DNA of 64,000 nt from Betaproteobacteria bacterium. Lineage in GTDB: Bacteria; Pseudomonadota; Gammaproteobacteria; Burkholderiales; JAEUOS01. The notes below the pieces were generated by a model that was given only the letters and a program-made list of their open reading frames with translations, searched no databases and was not told the DNA's origin. Of this stretch, positions 18,942-32,938 are shown one piece after another; position 1 is the first letter of the stretch; every line of letters begins with the position of its first letter. The position numbers and the translations under genes are program-made. The stretch is from positions 145,962-209,961 of the forward strand of contig JAQGMJ010000028.1 of the NCBI GenBank assembly GCA_028292405.1, in the 5' to 3' direction.

Positions 18942-18994
18942 TGAATGGACACCATGCTCTTGCATCCCAGTCCGCATCCCTTACATCCATCCAT

Positions 18995-19498
18995 ATGATC
19001 ATCCACGGCCTATTCCACGTCGCCATCAAGACCAACGACCTTGAGGCCACGCGCTTTTTCTACTGCACGCTGATGGGCTTGAAGGAAGTCGCCCGCCCCG
19101 ACTTCGGCTACCCCGGCGCGTGGATCGCCTGCCCGCAACCGGGCGGTGCGGCGATCATCCACATCTACGCCGGCGGCCCCGCGCTGGGCCACGACGGCAA
19201 GACCGTCTCCGGCACCGCCGCCATCGACCACCTCTCGCTGGCCTGCTCCGGCTTTCACGAGTTCCGCGAACTGGTCGAGCGCAACGGCCTGCCTTACCGC
19301 GAGTTCCTGGTGCCCGGCACCACGCTCTGGCAACTCTTTGTCTACGACCCTTCCGGCGTGCAGCTCGAACTCACCTTCGAAGGCAGCGTCGAGAGCGGCC
19401 GCGCCCCCGACATGTCGCCCGGCCGCGCCTACGTCGCCGGCGCCAGTTTTTTCGATCCCGTCCCTTACATCAAACTCGGCAAAGGAGTCACCGCATGA
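18995..19498 (+). CDS. VOC (glyoxalase/dioxygenase-like) family protein
   Basis: MIIHGLFHVAIKTNDLEATRFFYCTLMGLKEVARPDFGYPGAWIACP...YDPSGVQLELTFEG; VOC fold signature. Confidence 0.85.
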   Translation: MIIHGLFHVAIKTNDLEATRFFYCTLMGLKEVARPDFGYPGAWIACPQPGGAAIIHIYAGGPALGHDGKTVSGTAAIDHLSLACSGFHEFRELVERNGLPYREFLVPGTTLWQLFVYDPSGVQLELTFEGSVESGRAPDMSPGRAYVAGASFFDPVPYIKLGKGVTA

Positions 19499-20502
19499 AC
19501 CGCACCAAGGCCCAGGCACTCTCGTTGCAGTCCTTCCCGCGCCGCCGCCTGATGCTCGGCGCCATGGCCGTCTCGGCGATGGGCGTGGTGCGCTCGGCGC
19601 GCGCCGAAGACAAGTTGAAGATCGGCGTCTTTCCCTCTTCCTCTTCGGTGCCGATCTACGTCGGCATCGAGCGCGGCTACTTCAAGGAAGTCGGCATCGA
19701 GATCGAGGCCGTACCGATGAACACCCATCCGATCCAGGTGCAGGCGATCGTCGCCGGCGACATCGACGGCAGCTCCAACCTGGTGACCCTGGAAGGCGCC
19801 AACATCAACGGCCGCCGCCCCGGCACCCTCTCCTACATCTCGCTCAACGGCCAGAACGCGCAGTACATCACCGAGCAGTTCGTGGTCAAGCCCGGCAGCA
19901 CCGCCAAGACCATCAAGGACCTGAAGGGCGCGAAGATCTTCTGCGCCCCCGGCCCGGCCAACCTCGGCGCCGCCAAGGCCATCCTCAAGAGCGTCGGTCT
20001 GGAAGAAGGCCGCGACTACACCATGACCGAGCAGGGCATGGGCGTGCACATGGGCGCCATCCAGGGGGCCAACTTCGACGCCGGCTATACGCTCGAACCC
20101 CTCGGCACCATGATGATCAAGCAGGGCGTGGCCCGCCGCCTCGAAGGCGGCGTCATCGCCACCCACCTGCTGGGCCGGGTGGAAGCACAAGCCTATGCGG
20201 CCGGGGGACTTCTCTCCGGCAAGCTGCTGACGGAAAAGCCCGAGGTCGCCGCGCGTTATGCCAAGGCCTGGGCCAAGAGCGTGAAGGACGCCGGCAGCGA
20301 CCCGAAGGCGCGCGAATACCTGACCAAGTTCAACGTGCCCGCCGACCTGGTGCAGGCCGTGCCGCTGGCCAAGTTCACCATGATCAAGGATTTGAGACCG
20401 GCCGATTACGCCGACTTCCAGAAGTTCGTCGACCTCGGCGTCGACATGGGCGTGGTGAAGGACAAGATCGACGTCAAGACCATGCTCAAGTCCTATACCT
20501 GA
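19495..20502 (+). CDS. ABC transporter substrate-binding protein (NMT1/SsuA-like)
   Basis: Signal peptide, KLKIGVFPSSSSVPIYVGIERGYFKEVGIEIEAVPM; ATGA overlap with the VOC gene. Confidence 0.88.
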   Translation: MNRTKAQALSLQSFPRRRLMLGAMAVSAMGVVRSARAEDKLKIGVFPSSSSVPIYVGIERGYFKEVGIEIEAVPMNTHPIQVQAIVAGDIDGSSNLVTLEGANINGRRPGTLSYISLNGQNAQYITEQFVVKPGSTAKTIKDLKGAKIFCAPGPANLGAAKAILKSVGLEEGRDYTMTEQGMGVHMGAIQGANFDAGYTLEPLGTMMIKQGVARRLEGGVIATHLLGRVEAQAYAAGGLLSGKLLTEKPEVAARYAKAWAKSVKDAGSDPKAREYLTKFNVPADLVQAVPLAKFTMIKDLRPADYADFQKFVDLGVDMGVVKDKIDVKTMLKSYT

Positions 20503-20517
20503 ACACCATCGGCAGCA

Positions 20518-21354
20518 ATGAACACCCCGATCGACCTGATGAGCGCCATCACCGGCCCGGCCGCTAGCGGGCCCAGCGACCACCGCTGGTTTCCGCCGGG
20601 CACCCACATCACCGTGCGCGGCCTGACCAAGCGCTTCGGCGCCACCACCCTGTACGAAAACTTCAACCTCGACATCCCGCGCGGCCAGCTGATTTCGATC
20701 TTCGGGCCGAACGGCTGCGGCAAGAGCACCCTGATCAACATGATGTCGGGCATCTTGCCGATCGACGGCGGCGAGGTGCTGTTCGACGGTAAGGCGCTGC
20801 GCGACACGCGCATCGGCTACGTGTTCCAGAACTACCGCGAAGCCATGTTCCCCTGGCTGCGCGCGATCGACAACCTGCGCTATCCCCTCAAGTTCCTCAA
20901 GCTTTCCAAGGCGGAGAAGGACGCGCGGGTGGAAAGGATGATCGCGCGCTTCGACGTGAAGATCGACCTGCATCGCTACCCCTACGAGCTTTCCGGCGGG
21001 CAGCAGCAGATGGTCTCCATCATGCGCGCCCTCATCGTCGACCCCGAAGTGCTGTTCATGGACGAGCCTTTCTCCGCGCTGGATTACGAGATGACCCTCT
21101 TCATGCGCGAGCAATTGCAAAAGGTATTCATGGAAACCCGCACCACCACCCTCCTGGTCTCGCATGACCTTGAAGAAGCGGTGCACCTGGCCGACAAGAT
21201 TCTGCTGCTGACGCGCAAGCCCACGCATGTGGCCGACTACATTTCCTTCGATGCGCCGCGCCCGCGCGACACCGCGACCCTTTCCACTCCCGAGTTCGTG
21301 CGCGTCAAGGCGCACAGCCTCGAAGTGTTCCAGCGCGAGGTACGCAAGCCATGA
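20518..21354 (+). CDS. ABC transporter ATP-binding protein (nitrate/sulfonate type)
   Basis: Walker A FGPNGCGKSTL, signature LSGGQQQM, Walker B VLFMDEPFSALD. Confidence 0.95.
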   Translation: MNTPIDLMSAITGPAASGPSDHRWFPPGTHITVRGLTKRFGATTLYENFNLDIPRGQLISIFGPNGCGKSTLINMMSGILPIDGGEVLFDGKALRDTRIGYVFQNYREAMFPWLRAIDNLRYPLKFLKLSKAEKDARVERMIARFDVKIDLHRYPYELSGGQQQMVSIMRALIVDPEVLFMDEPFSALDYEMTLFMREQLQKVFMETRTTTLLVSHDLEEAVHLADKILLLTRKPTHVADYISFDAPRPRDTATLSTPEFVRVKAHSLEVFQREVRKP

Positions 21355-22133
21355 AACCCTCGTTGAAAGAACACCTCCTCGCTCTCCTTGCCAAGCTGGC
21401 GCCCTTGTGGGGCGCGCTGGTGTTCGTCGCCTTGTGGTGGATCGCCACCAGCCTGAAGGTGATCGACCCGATCCTCCTGCCCTCGCCCGCCGATTCGGCC
21501 AAGGCGCTGTGGAAGGGCATGATGGGCGGCTCGCTGTGGCACGACTTCCTGCGCACTGTCACCCGCACCCTGCTCTCCTTCATCATCGCCGTGGCCATCG
21601 CGGTGCCGCTGGGCATCGTGCTCGGCTCTTCCGACAAGATCTACCGCGCGGTGGAATTCATCATCGACTTCTTCCGCTCCACCCCGGCCTCGGCGATGTT
21701 CCCCTTGTTCCTGGTGCTGTTCGGCGTCGGCGAGAAGACCAAGATCGCGGTGGCGGCTTTCGGCGCGGCGCTGGTGATCTTGTTCAACGTCGCCTACGGC
21801 GTGATGAACGCGCGCAAGCTGCGCCAGCTCGCCGCCCGCGTGATGGGCGCCTCGCGCATCGGCGTGCTGACGGATGTCACCTTCTGGGAGTCGATGCCGC
21901 AGACCTTCGTCGGCATGCGCTCCGGCGTCTCTCTCGCCCTGGTGATCGTCATCGTCGCCGAGATGTTCATCGGCTCCACCGACGGCCTGGGCCAGCGGGT
22001 GATCAACTCGCAAATGATCTTCGACATGCCCGAGATGTACGCCTCCATCTTCGCCGCCGGCGCGCTGGGCTACTGCCTGAACCTGCTGTTTCTTTCCATC
22101 GAGCGCAAGTTCGTCCACTGGGGCGGCAAGTAG
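21351..22133 (+). CDS. ABC transporter permease (SsuC/NrtB-like)
   Basis: Hydrophobic; LLSFIIAVAIAVPLGIVLG...; ATGA overlap with the ATPase gene. Confidence 0.92.
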   Translation: MKPSLKEHLLALLAKLAPLWGALVFVALWWIATSLKVIDPILLPSPADSAKALWKGMMGGSLWHDFLRTVTRTLLSFIIAVAIAVPLGIVLGSSDKIYRAVEFIIDFFRSTPASAMFPLFLVLFGVGEKTKIAVAAFGAALVILFNVAYGVMNARKLRQLAARVMGASRIGVLTDVTFWESMPQTFVGMRSGVSLALVIVIVAEMFIGSTDGLGQRVINSQMIFDMPEMYASIFAAGALGYCLNLLFLSIERKFVHWGGK

Positions 22134-22169
22134 CCGCGTCCAGGCCAACCCGGCCGCGCCAAGCCCGCA

Positions 22170-23033
22170 TCAAACCGGGCGCAGGTGCACCCACAGGTGC
22201 CAGCCGAGCGCCTTTTCCAGCGGCAGCGCGGTCACCGGCAGTGGCGGCGCGTGCATGAAGCGCTTGTAGGAGCGTACCACCTTGAAGCCGGAGAAGTCCC
22301 GCTCCACCTCGGCCAGGTCGTAGACCTTGGCGTAGGGATTGAGCGGGCCGTCGGTGTTGCGGTGGATGAAATTCTCCATCCGCAGGTACTTCCATAGTCC
22401 GACAGCGCGCGCGTTCGCCAGGTGCTGCCCGAGGATGCCTTGCTGCCCGAGGATGCCTTGCTGCTCGCGGCCCAGCAAATACAGGCCGAGCAAGCCGAGG
22501 CGCCGCACCAGGCTGATGGCCACCAGGTAGTTGAGCGACCAGCGCGCATAGAGCATCACCACCAGCTCGCCCTCGGGCTTGAGGATGCGGCGGATCTCGC
22601 GCTGCGCCGTGCGGATGTCCGGCACATGGTGCAGCACGCCGTGGCTGAACACCATGTCGAAGCTGCCGCTCTCGTAGGGAATCTGCAGCACGCTGCCCTG
22701 CTTGACCTCGCGGTGCGGCAGCTCGCGCAGCGACAGGCGCATCTGCACCCGCGTCACCGATTCCGGCGTCAGGTCCAGCCCAGACCAGATGGCGCCGCGG
22801 CGGATCAGCTGCTCCGAGTCGGCGCCCTGCCCCAGGCCGATCTCCAGCACGCTCTTGCCCTTGAAGTCGATGGCGTCCAGGCAGCCCAGGATGTGCCCTT
22901 CCTTCTCGTAGCGGAAGCGGTCGTAGTCGCGGAAAAAGGCCTCGTAGTCGCCGCGCCGCTGCTGCAGGCCGCCGACTTGCCAGTCGCCGCAGGGAAAGCG
23001 GTTCCAGAAATCCTGAATGTCTGACTCGTTCAT
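22170..23033 (-). CDS. Class I SAM-dependent methyltransferase
   Basis: [55 protein letters not shown]. Confidence 0.9.
   Translation of the reverse strand: MNESDIQDFWNRFPCGDWQVGGLQQRRGDYEAFFRDYDRFRYEKEGHILGCLDAIDFKGKSVLEIGLGQGADSEQLIRRGAIWSGLDLTPESVTRVQMRLSLRELPHREVKQGSVLQIPYESGSFDMVFSHGVLHHVPDIRTAQREIRRILKPEGELVVMLYARWSLNYLVAISLVRRLGLLGLYLLGREQQGILGQQGILGQHLANARAVGLWKYLRMENFIHRNTDGPLNPYAKVYDLAEVERDFSGFKVVRSYKRFMHAPPLPVTALPLEKALGWHLWVHLRPV
22423..22463. repeat. Perfect 18-bp in-frame tandem duplication (TGCTGCCCGAGGATGCCT x2) in the methyltransferase gene
   Basis: Encodes [13 protein letters not shown]. Confidence 0.9.
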
Positions 23034-23374
23034 GCACCCTCTCGCTTATGCGCCATGCAAACGGCCGGCCTGGCCGGCAAGCTGGCGCGACTGTATTGGC
23101 GCCACATGACATGCCGCTGACACCGCGGCGCGACTCGATCCACCACGGAAAAGCCGCCGCCAAACCCGCAACTGGATGCCAATCCTGCCTCTTTTCGGTG
23201 GACCGGCGGCGCGGCGATTCCCCGAAGATGGCCTCACCCGGCACCACCTTTCAAGCGGGCCTGCGCCCGCGGCGCCGGGGACCGACGGCTCCGCAGAAGG
23301 GCCGTTGCACCGAAATAACGGCTCGCGCGGCCGGCCCCGCCGCCCCGCGCGATGCCCGCACCAAAGGAACCGCC

Positions 23375-24985
23375 GTGAAAACCAGTACCCGCCTGTTCGG
23401 CATCATCGGCGCGGCCGTCGTCGGCGCGCTGCTGATCAGCTACATCGCGCTCGCCACGATGAAGACCCTGATGATGGATGAGCGCCGCGCCCAGCTCACC
23501 CACACCCTGCGCCTGACGCACAACATGATCGACGGCTTCTACAAGCGCTTCAAGGCCGGCGAGATCACCGAGAAGGAAGCCCAGGCGCGCGCCATGGCGG
23601 CGCTCGGCGGCCTGGCCGACGGCGACGACTATGTGTTCCTGCGCTCTTCCGACGGCGTCATGCTGGTGCACCCGGTGGCCGCGCGCATCGGCAAGGTCGA
23701 CAAGGGCAGCAAGACATCCGACGGCCGCAACAGCCCCGAGGTGTACAACGAACTGCTCTCCAAGGGCCCGATGGGCATCCTCACCATCTACACCAAGCGC
23801 CCCGGCGGCACCGAAGACCTGCCGAAACTGGCCGGCGTGATGAAGTTCGAGCCCTGGAGCTGGATCATCGGCAGCGGCTTTTACATCGACGACCTCGACG
23901 CCTCCTACTGGAACAGCAGCAAGCTGCTGCTGGCCGTCTGCGGCGCCCTGGCGCTGGTGATCGGCGTGCTCGGCGTGCGCCTGGCGCGCAGCGTGATCGG
24001 CGAACTCGGCGGCGAGCCGGCCTACGCCGCGCGCATGGCCCAGGCCTTGGCCAGCGGCGATCTGACGCAGACCATCGAGACCCGCGGCCGCGACGACAGC
24101 CTGACCGGTTCGCTGCGCCAGATGCAGCGGAGCCTGAAGAACATGGTGCAGGAGATGCACGCCGCCTCCGCTCATCTCGACGAAGCCTCCACCGGCCTGG
24201 TGCAGGAAATGGACGGCGTGCGCCAGCGCGCCCACCAGGCCGCCGACTCCACCACCGCCACCGCCAGCGCGATCCAGGAAATGACTTCCTCCATCGCGCT
24301 GGTGTCGCAAAGCGCCGGCGAAGCCGAGGCAAATTCGCGCCACGCCACGGCTCTCGCCGCCGACGGCGAGGCCCTGGTGACGGACGCCACCAACGGCATC
24401 CGCCGCATTGAAACCGATCTCGCGCAAGCCACCGAGTCCGTCACCGGCCTGGTGACGCGCGCCGCCGACATCTCCAGCGTCGCCATCGTGATCCGCGAAA
24501 TCGCCCAGCAGACCAACCTGCTGGCGCTCAACGCCGCCATCGAAGCAGCCCGCGCCGGCGAGCAGGGCCGCGGCTTCGCGGTAGTGGCCGACGAAGTGCG
24601 CAAGCTCGCCGAGCGCACCGCCGCGGCCACCAGCCGCATCACCCAGATGACCACCGAAGTGCGCACGGACGTGGACGCCGCTGTCGCCGGCATGCAGGCG
24701 ATCCGCCCGCAAATGATCCAGGGCGTCGAACTCACCGAGCGCACCGGCAAGGCTTTGGCCGATATCCGCAGCGGCGCCCGCGACACTCTCGGCAAGATCA
24801 GCGAAGTGGCGCTGGCCTCCGCCGAGCAGGCCGCCGCCAGTAGCGCGATCGCCGCCAACGTCGAATCCATCACCGCGATGATCAGCGCCTCCAGCACCGC
24901 CGCCGAAGCCGCCGACAGCGCCGTCAAGCGCATCCGCGGCCTGGCGGGCTCGCTGCGGGAGTCGGTAGTGCGCTTCAAGGTTTGA
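23375..24985 (+). CDS. Methyl-accepting chemotaxis protein with single-cache periplasmic sensor
   Basis: GTG start preceded by AAAGGA; two TM segments around a cache-like region ([16 protein letters not shown]...[14 protein letters not shown]); hairpin [43 protein letters not shown]. Confidence 0.93.
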   Translation: MKTSTRLFGIIGAAVVGALLISYIALATMKTLMMDERRAQLTHTLRLTHNMIDGFYKRFKAGEITEKEAQARAMAALGGLADGDDYVFLRSSDGVMLVHPVAARIGKVDKGSKTSDGRNSPEVYNELLSKGPMGILTIYTKRPGGTEDLPKLAGVMKFEPWSWIIGSGFYIDDLDASYWNSSKLLLAVCGALALVIGVLGVRLARSVIGELGGEPAYAARMAQALASGDLTQTIETRGRDDSLTGSLRQMQRSLKNMVQEMHAASAHLDEASTGLVQEMDGVRQRAHQAADSTTATASAIQEMTSSIALVSQSAGEAEANSRHATALAADGEALVTDATNGIRRIETDLAQATESVTGLVTRAADISSVAIVIREIAQQTNLLALNAAIEAARAGEQGRGFAVVADEVRKLAERTAAATSRITQMTTEVRTDVDAAVAGMQAIRPQMIQGVELTERTGKALADIRSGARDTLGKISEVALASAEQAAASSAIAANVESITAMISASSTAAEAADSAVKRIRGLAGSLRESVVRFKV

Positions 24986-25040
24986 TGCAACACTCGGCAT
25001 CCCCGCTGCCGCCTGATCATCCTCACTGTCACCGGGCACG

Positions 25041-25172
25041 TCTCCTCCCTTTCAAAGGGAGGCCGAATCGAAAACCCGGGCGCGGATGGGAGACATGGCA
25101 TAGTGCGCGCAGCGCACTCACCTCTCACCTTCCCTTTCAAGGGGAAGGCCGAAACGGGACCCGGGCGGGGAT
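25041..25172. repeat. Two copies of an intergenic palindromic repeat (ccTCCCTTTCAAaGGGAgg + ACCCGGGCGcGGATGGG tail)
   Basis: cctccctttcaaagggaggccgaatcgaaaacccgggcgcggatggg (from 25044) and ccttccctttcaaggggaaggccgaaacgggacccgggcggggatggg (from 25128). Confidence 0.75.
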
Positions 25173-25637
25173 GGGGTCAAGCCACACCACCGCTCAATCC
25201 TCTAGCTGGCGACTATCACCGTGAAGCCTTGTTCAGATTTCTTTTTTTTCCCTGTTTGCCAATGCACTCTCGGCGTTTGCGATGTGGCAGTGCCGGGGTG
25301 AAGGACCTTGCTTGCCTCCACCGGATTTCGTGTTGGGGCTCATGGCCATGACAAGTCGCTGCGAGAAAATCGATCCCGCCAATGCGCCGCTCTACAAGGC
25401 CGAGCTCGAAGCTGCGGACAAAAACAGCGATGTAGAGGCTATTCGGAAGTTGCCCGATTACCCGTAACCGCTCACGGCAGCCGCGGAAAAATAATCGGCG
25501 AACTGTCCGGGAAAGAATTGCTTGAGACCTGCGGTATGACTCTCGGCTTATTTACGAAGCCTCATTAAGGCCGCCTCAAGCTTCACCAAGGCTGCCTCGA
25601 TTGTTGCATCGGTAGCTTCGGATTCCGGCAACTGGCG

Positions 25638-26111
25638 CTAGGGCTTGCCGCCCTTCGCATCCCGCGCCGCCTTGACCACGTCGACCGGCTCGTTCGACGG
25701 CAGCTTTTGCTTGCGCAACTGTTCGGCGCTGCGCGCGGCTGCCGCGCTGGAGGCGGGCATGTCGCCGGCCTTGCCGGTGGTGATGCGGCCGTCGCGCGCG
25801 ACATGGCCGTATTCGCCAGCGCGGACGGCGGTTTCGCCGGCGCGCGGGGCGCCGGCGGCGGGGCGCTGGCGCGTTTCGAGGGCGCTGCGGGCGTCGCGTT
25901 CGCGGGCTTTGGCGTCCTTCAGGCATTGCGGGCGGGTGGCGCCTTGCGCGCATTGGGCCTGTTCGGTTCTGGACTGGGCGGCGATGCGCTGTTTTCCGGT
26001 GGCGTAGTCGGCGGCCGAGAGGGCAGCGGCATGGGCGGCGGAGGCGCAGCTAAGGAGGAGCGCGCAGGTGAGCAGCGGGAGGGTTGCGGGGTAGCGCGGG
26101 GATTTTGGCAT
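25638..26111 (-). CDS. Hypothetical secreted protein (157 aa)
   Basis: Signal peptide MPKSPRYPATLPLLTCALLLSCASAAHAA; remainder charged/Ala-rich. Confidence 0.6.
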   Translation of the reverse strand: MPKSPRYPATLPLLTCALLLSCASAAHAAALSAADYATGKQRIAAQSRTEQAQCAQGATRPQCLKDAKARERDARSALETRQRPAAGAPRAGETAVRAGEYGHVARDGRITTGKAGDMPASSAAAARSAEQLRKQKLPSNEPVDVVKAARDAKGGKP

Positions 26112-26425
26112 GGCCTGGGCTCCCTTCGATTGGCGCGGGCGGCGCTGGCGTTGACGGCGTGGGCTGCGGTTTGCATCGCCAGTATGAGGCCAGGGGCGGA
26201 ATCGCGCGGGGCGCGGCCGGCTCGTCAGGGGCCGACGCCGGCGCGCGGGAGAGGTCGGGTTGCATTGCCCGTGACAGGAATGCGAAATGGCAGTTCCACG
26301 GCAAGGCCGGGCGAAAGGCGGCGCGCGCGGGCAGGCGGGGGCCTTGCCTGAAACTTGATGATCAAGGCGGCGTTGGCCGCACGCCTGCCCTGCAAAAGGC
26401 GCCGGCGAGGCCTGCTGTCGCGGTG

Positions 26426-26728
26426 CTAGCGCGCGGAAAAGGCGTCGGCTATTTTTTCTTCGCTCAGCCGACGTTCGAGCATGGCGCGGTCTTCGGCGGA
26501 GATGTCGGAGCGGGCAAGCAGCTTGTTGATCTGGCTGATGTTGGCGGCAGGGTCTTGCCGCGGGGCCTTCGGGGTTTGGCGGGAGTCGTCCGGTGAAGGA
26601 GTGCCGGCCGCTTTGGCGGCGGCGCGGGCGGCGACTTTGCGGCGGTATTCTTCCTGCGCGAGTTCGTAGTCGGCCAAGGTGGCTTGCGCTTTGGCCATGT
26701 TCACGATGGTGATGGGGTCGTCTTCCAT
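26426..26728 (-). CDS. Hypothetical protein (100 aa)
   Basis: MEDDPITIVNMAKAQATLADYELAQEEYRRK...; isolated short ORF with sensible composition. Confidence 0.5.
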   Translation of the reverse strand: MEDDPITIVNMAKAQATLADYELAQEEYRRKVAARAAAKAAGTPSPDDSRQTPKAPRQDPAANISQINKLLARSDISAEDRAMLERRLSEEKIADAFSAR

Positions 26729-26854
26729 GAAAAACCCTTTACGGAATTGGTGGCGGCTTGGTGTCCCTACCTTGCCTGGCGCAATTCTGGCGGGCCGGGG
26801 AAGGATTTCCTGTAGGAGAAGTCTGAAAATTCCCGCGCCTCGCGCTTCTCCGCG

Positions 26855-27970
26855 CTAGGCGGCCTTGGCCACCAGCGCGATCATGCCGCCGCCGGGCGGG
26901 CCCTGGTGCTCGTCGCCGCCGGAGACGAAGATGCGGGTGTCGGCGATGACCCCGGCGACGAGGCCGCCGACGGCGCCGCGGATGTGGCGCTGGGCGTTGA
27001 TGTCGCCGTCCTGCCACATGGTGTGGCGCTGGCCGCGCACGTAGCCGCTGGCGTCGGGCTCGCATTTGATCATGGCAGCGGCGATTTGCCTTAGACCCGT
27101 CGCCGTATTGTCGCCAAGAGCGGCGATGCCGAGATCGGCCAGGCAGGCGTAGATGGCGTTGATGTCGAGGGCATCGGTCATCGGGCGGTGGGCGATGACG
27201 TAGTCCGAATTCCAGGCGGCGGAGTTGCCCAGCACCATCACTTCGTTGACGGCGACCTCCACCCCGGAGGAGATGCTGGCGCGTTCGGAGAACCAGTCGA
27301 GGCGCGAGAAGAAGGCGTCTTCGCGGATTTGGCCGGGCGGCAGTTCACCCAGGGCAGCGGCGACGCCGAAGGCGCCGGCGACGCGTGTGTAGGCCATGGA
27401 TTTGTTGGGGTCGGTCGTCACGAGTTGCGCGCCGCGCGCTTTGGCTTCGGCGGCACGCTCGGTGGTGACGCAGGGGCCTTTGACTTGCACGAAGTGAACG
27501 TCGGCCGGGTCGGTGATTTTGGCTTGCGCCATGGCGGCGCGTACGGCTTGCGCGACGCTGTTCACATGCGCGATGCGGCCGAGGTCTTCGGGGGCCAGCA
27601 CGGGGGTGAAGGCGGTGCCGACGGCGAGGGTTTTTTTGCCGGTGGGGGTTTGCGCGATTGGTTGTGCCGCCGGGTCGACGCTGAAGACCACGTAATGCGG
27701 GGTGAGCACGCCTTCGGTGCCGCCGGAGAAAACGAAAATCACTTTTTCGCCGATGGCGTCCATGCTCTGGCCGAGCTTTTCGGCGAGCAGGAGCTTGAGG
27801 GATTGCGTGAGGTAGCCGCGGGTGAAGTCGTTGACCAGGCCATTGCCCTCGGTCTTGCCGAGCACGGCGACGATGTGGGCTGGGTTGACTTTTCCCGCGC
27901 TGATGGCGACGGCGAGTTCGGAGACGTCGCCGGGGTCGCGCATGGTGAAGCGGTGGACGGAGGCGCGCAT
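26855..27970 (-). CDS. Ring-opening amidohydrolase (cyanuric acid amidohydrolase/barbiturase family), paralogue A
   Basis: [101 protein letters not shown] are family hallmarks. Confidence 0.9.
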   Translation of the reverse strand: MRASVHRFTMRDPGDVSELAVAISAGKVNPAHIVAVLGKTEGNGLVNDFTRGYLTQSLKLLLAEKLGQSMDAIGEKVIFVFSGGTEGVLTPHYVVFSVDPAAQPIAQTPTGKKTLAVGTAFTPVLAPEDLGRIAHVNSVAQAVRAAMAQAKITDPADVHFVQVKGPCVTTERAAEAKARGAQLVTTDPNKSMAYTRVAGAFGVAAALGELPPGQIREDAFFSRLDWFSERASISSGVEVAVNEVMVLGNSAAWNSDYVIAHRPMTDALDINAIYACLADLGIAALGDNTATGLRQIAAAMIKCEPDASGYVRGQRHTMWQDGDINAQRHIRGAVGGLVAGVIADTRIFVSGGDEHQGPPGGGMIALVAKAA

Positions 27971-27995
27971 ACGTTTTACGGTTTCTCGTTACGGG

Positions 27996-29219
27996 TCAGG
28001 GGTAGGTCGAGATGTCGCGGTACAGGCGCTTGAGGTTTTCCATGTAGGGCGGCTCGAGCTTTTTTCGCGTGCCGGCGACCGGGTCGGCGCCGGCGAGCAT
28101 GGTGTCCGTCGAGTAGAGGGAGAACTCCATCACGAACTTGATGCGTTCGCGGCGGCGCTGCTCGACTTCTTCGAGCCAGGCGGGTACCTCGGCCGCGCCG
28201 CCGCCGGCATTTAGCTTGGCGGTGAGTAGGTCGGCGACCATGCAGGCGCCTTCGATGGCTTGCGTGGCGCCCTGCCCTAGCGTGGGCACCATGCCGTTGG
28301 CGGAGTCGCCGAGGAACATGACGCGGCCGCCGGGGTCGCGGAACAGGGCGGGCGACTCCTGCAGGCGCGACCAGTGGATGCTGGGCAGGTTGTTGCAGAG
28401 GGTGTCGACCAGCCAGGCGCATTGCGCCGAGAGCGGGCCGCCGGCGGGGGTGAAGGCGCGGCGAAAGGCAGCGGCGGTTTTCATCTCGTCTGGAATCGGC
28501 GCGCCGGGTTCGATCGGAAAAGCGCCGGAGACGTAGATGTGATCTTCCGGCACCCTGAAGCCGAGCATGCGGTTGGGGCCGTTGAACCATTGCTCGTAGT
28601 CTTCGACCAAGCCGCCGGAGGTGTTGGGCACCAGCAGGCGCAGGATACTCACGCCGACATGCTTGATGTCGGGCACGCCGCAGAGCGTCTGGCGCAGCAG
28701 GGAGTAGCGGCCGTCGCAGGAGATCAGCAGGTCGATGTCGTCGATGCGTTTGGCGGCGCCGTTCTGGGTGTATTCGATCCAGGTGTGGTCGAAAACGGCG
28801 CGGCCCGCGCCGCTAACTGCCGGGTCCGCATAGCCCACGCCGGTGACTTCGCAGCCGAACTGCACGCAGGGACCGGCTTCGTGGCGCAGCACGCGGTAGA
28901 GCTCGGACCAGCGGATGCGGATGCCGGGATTGTCGGCGACGTTTTTCAGCGGCAGGTCGAACAGCACGGTGCCGTCGGTGAGCGAGATGCGCCAGTCGTG
29001 CCAGAGGAAGCTCTCGGCGAGCACGGCGTCGGCCAGCGCCTGCGAGTGGCGCTGCAGCGCCTTCAGGCCGTTGGGGCCGATGTTGAGACCGGTGCCGGAT
29101 TCGGAGTGGTCGTCGGCCACCACCTGCTCCAGGCAACTCACTTCCAGGCCCGGCAGCGCCGCCAGCGCCCGCGCCACGATACAGCCCGCCACCCCCGCTC
29201 CCACCACTACGACTTTCAT
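27996..29219 (-). CDS. FAD-dependent aromatic/heterocycle monooxygenase
   Basis: MKVVVVGAGVAGCIVARAL (GxGxxG), DLLISCDGRYSLLRQTL (DG motif), GRVMFLGDSANGMVPTLGQGATQAIEGA (GD motif). Confidence 0.88.
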   Translation of the reverse strand: MKVVVVGAGVAGCIVARALAALPGLEVSCLEQVVADDHSESGTGLNIGPNGLKALQRHSQALADAVLAESFLWHDWRISLTDGTVLFDLPLKNVADNPGIRIRWSELYRVLRHEAGPCVQFGCEVTGVGYADPAVSGAGRAVFDHTWIEYTQNGAAKRIDDIDLLISCDGRYSLLRQTLCGVPDIKHVGVSILRLLVPNTSGGLVEDYEQWFNGPNRMLGFRVPEDHIYVSGAFPIEPGAPIPDEMKTAAAFRRAFTPAGGPLSAQCAWLVDTLCNNLPSIHWSRLQESPALFRDPGGRVMFLGDSANGMVPTLGQGATQAIEGACMVADLLTAKLNAGGGAAEVPAWLEEVEQRRRERIKFVMEFSLYSTDTMLAGADPVAGTRKKLEPPYMENLKRLYRDISTYP

Positions 29220-29713
29220 TGCTGTGCTCCAAAAACCCGATTTAACAAAATATTACAAGCGCGGACTGATGGTCCGAAACGCCCCGAAAAGGGCAAAACA
29301 GCGTGCCCACCTAAAAAAATACACCGCGTAAGATGAACGAATGGTGAACTTTCGTTTACCTTCTTTGTTGCGAGATTCGCAAGAAGCATACCGTTGGCCT
29401 GTGTTGCATGCACCCAACATCCGAGCTTGTGTTTCTTTTCCCTCTATGCTGCGTCGCCGCATCGACGCGAAATGCGCGAAATGCATGAACCATGGCGGTA
29501 CGCCCGGGAAAATCCGAGTCCGGGAACCGGCGCGCGACGTATATAAATTTAATCCGCGTTTAACCCACCGATTCACGCAAGCGCCATTTTTGGGAATTTA
29601 TACGGTGCTGCGCACAAATGCGGGAATGCGCACTGAAAGGTCCGAAAATGCTTTAATGCTTGGCTGCAGGAGGCAGGCACCGAAACCTCCGCTCAAACGG
29701 GAAAGCAAGTCAG

Positions 29714-32934
<3,221 letters not shown>

Positions 32935-32938
<4 letters not shown>

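Noticed and set aside
19465-21315. 616-aa minus ORF and similar shadows (23234-25039, 39632-41296, 44227-45663, 45489-46877, 47228-48658)
   Set aside because: Antisense to genes with strong motifs.
25282-25467. Short ORF ending ...CEKIDPANAPLYKAELEAADKNSDVEAIRKLPDYP
   Set aside because: Too short and isolated to support as a gene; could be a gene remnant but no parent recognised.
29285-29310. Sigma-54-like element upstream of the FAD monooxygenase (GGGCACGCTGTTTTGC on minus)
   Set aside because: Spacing between GG and GC is one nucleotide too long; not counted.
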